A stretch of DNA of 64,000 nt from positions 137,535 through 201,534 of the forward strand of contig JAQXEZ010000006.1 of NCBI GenBank assembly GCA_029250605.1. Direction: 5' to 3'. Both the position numbers and the translations under genes were made by a program. This DNA comes from Candidatus Thalassarchaeaceae archaeon (GTDB lineage Archaea; Thermoplasmatota; Poseidoniia; Poseidoniales; Thalassarchaeaceae). Each line of letters begins with the position of its first letter. Position 1 is the first letter of the stretch. The notes below the pieces were generated by a model. It worked only from the letters and a program-made list of their open reading frames with translations, was not told the origin of the DNA and ran no database searches. Shown piece by piece: positions 62,904-64,000 of this stretch.

Positions 62904-64000
62904 ATGAGCGTGCCCGTTTCCCCTGGCGAACTTGACCCGGTGGCACTAGAGAGCTCTTTGATGGGAATCTGGCAAGATGAGAAGACCTTCTCAAAATCTA
63001 TTGAGTCCAGGAGGGAACTCAAGTCTCCGTTCACATTTTTGGAAGGTCCGCCAACTGCAAACGGCCGACCAGGGATTCATCACGTTCTTTCCCGTCTGTT
63101 CAAGGACATGGTCTGTAGATGGAAGTCGATGGAGGGGCACGTAGTAGAGAGAAAGGGAGGCTGGGACACACACGGACTACCTGTGGAAATAGAGGTCCAG
63201 AAGCAGTTGGATTTGATGTCCAACGAAGCCATCGAGAAATTTGGCATGGAGGCTTTCAACCAGAAGTGCAAGGAGAGTGTTTGGACCTATGAGGAGGCAT
63301 GGAGGGAAATGACCGAGAGAATGGGTTTCTGGGTTGACATGGAGGACCCATACGTCACTCTACAAGACGACTACATAGAATCAGCATGGTGGTCATTGAA
63401 ACAGATGTTCGAAAAAGGCCTCCTATTCAGGGGCCACAAGGTCCTCCCATACTGTCCCCAAACCGGGACTAGTTACTCTACTCACGAGGTCTCCCAGGGA
63501 TACAAGGAGGTCTCTGAGCCAGCAGTCTTCGTGAAATTCAAACTGGTGGACGAGGAAGCCTCCGTCTTGGCATGGACCACCACTCCCTGGACTCTGCCCG
63601 GAAATGTGGGCTTGGCCGTCGGGCCAGAGGTTACCTACTGCAGAGTCAGAGTTACGGAACCGCCCTCTGGGAAATGGGAAGGCAGAGGTGGTGCAGAGGT
63701 GGGTGAGGAACTAATCCTCGCTAAAGATCTGATTGGGAGCGTACTCAGGAATCATGCCGACATCGTCGATGAGTTCCCCGGAGCAGAGTTGGTGGGGAAG
63801 GCTTACGCTCCTCTCTTCCCCGGAGCAATTGAAAGAGGGGAATCCAAGGCGGCATGGACAATAGTCGCTGCGGATTTCGTCACAACCACGGACGGAACCG
63901 GCGTAGTCCATACCGCAGTAATGTACGGTGAGGACGATTACAGGCTCGGGATGGAGGTAGGATTCCCGGCACAGCACACCGTCGGAATGGATGGCGCCTT
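62904..64000 (+). CDS. ileS: Isoleucyl-tRNA synthetase (3' partial)
   Basis: The first 365 codons are present and run off the window; a stop precedes ATG 62904 in frame, so the start is fixed. The HIGH region is FLEGPPTANGRPGIHHVLSR and the following WDTHGLPVEIEVQKQL is typical of class I IleRS. The editing (CP1) domain starts at about residue 160, with AWTTTPWTLPGNVGLAVG. It charges tRNA-Ile. Divergent from the HMA-DUF4396 gene with a ~100-bp gap. Confidence 0.95.
   Translation, partial: MSVPVSPGELDPVALESSLMGIWQDEKTFSKSIESRRELKSPFTFLEGPPTANGRPGIHHVLSRLFKDMVCRWKSMEGHVVERKGGWDTHGLPVEIEVQKQLDLMSNEAIEKFGMEAFNQKCKESVWTYEEAWREMTERMGFWVDMEDPYVTLQDDYIESAWWSLKQMFEKGLLFRGHKVLPYCPQTGTSYSTHEVSQGYKEVSEPAVFVKFKLVDEEASVLAWTTTPWTLPGNVGLAVGPEVTYCRVRVTEPPSGKWEGRGGAEVGEELILAKDLIGSVLRNHADIVDEFPGAELVGKAYAPLFPGAIERGESKAAWTIVAADFVTTTDGTGVVHTAVMYGEDDYRLGMEVGFPAQHTVGMDGA

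Overview
The window reads as a chromosomal segment of a marine planktonic euryarchaeon of the Marine Group II type (Poseidoniales/Thermoplasmatota). This is inferred from the gene mix, not from a marker search. Archaeal-type genes include Gar1, RibL FAD synthase, the archaeal early shikimate enzymes, a GHMP-type shikimate kinase, an HTH-10 regulator and promoters that fit leaderless transcripts. They sit beside bacterial-type genes: GpsA, alpha-type riboflavin synthase, MoeZ and thioredoxin reductase. There are also very large secreted proteases and many cell-surface proteins with C-terminal anchors. Genes are packed tightly, often with 1-4 bp overlaps.

Layout. 1-5.1 kb: surface proteins, a TPR membrane protein and Gar1. 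5.1-7.8 kb: a phosphonate-type ABC importer. 8-10 kb: flavodoxin, GpsA and tRNA-Leu(UAG). 10-16.6 kb: a giant secreted subtilase with two seven-repeat RCC1 blocks. 16.7-22 kb: a membrane protein and a LolCDE/MacB-type ABC system. 22-26.6 kb: exonuclease III and a four-gene shikimate operon ending in chorismate synthase. 26.6-31.5 kb: a MoxR/DUF58/DUF4350 cluster. 31.7-41.3 kb: a molybdenum hydroxylase locus of three subunits, with an HTH-10 regulator, XdhC, a MobA-like transferase, a ZIP transporter and a subtilase lipoprotein. 41.3-47.5 kb: a cation exchanger, a 2-oxoacid dehydrogenase E1 alpha/beta fusion with an N-terminal zinc ribbon, a 24% GC repeat-bearing intergenic region, MoeZ and thioredoxin reductase. 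47.6-50.1 kb: a frameshifted GYD gene and the riboflavin operon. 50.2-55.1 kb: a sugar kinase, a subtilase-MFS fusion and glutaredoxin. 55.1-64 kb: a lipoprotein, a K+-dependent membrane pyrophosphatase, a glutamine amidotransferase, a NifU-like protein, small membrane proteins, NAD synthase, an HMA-DUF4396 protein and the start of IleRS.

How the genes fit together. Three subtilases, two of them membrane-anchored or membrane-fused, together with importers and exporters fit a protein-degrading photoheterotrophic or heterotrophic lifestyle. The most unusual object is the uninterrupted ORF at 51111-54857, in which an exported S8 protease with a complete catalytic triad is joined to an AmpG-like MFS permease. 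Other points of note are a cysteine loop in the Mo-hydroxylase FAD subunit resembling the extra [4Fe-4S] insert of 4-hydroxybenzoyl-CoA reductase, an RGG tail on Gar1, and an AT-rich array of TTACCAYATTA repeats upstream of the E1 gene. All identifications come from reading motifs by eye; no database search was run.
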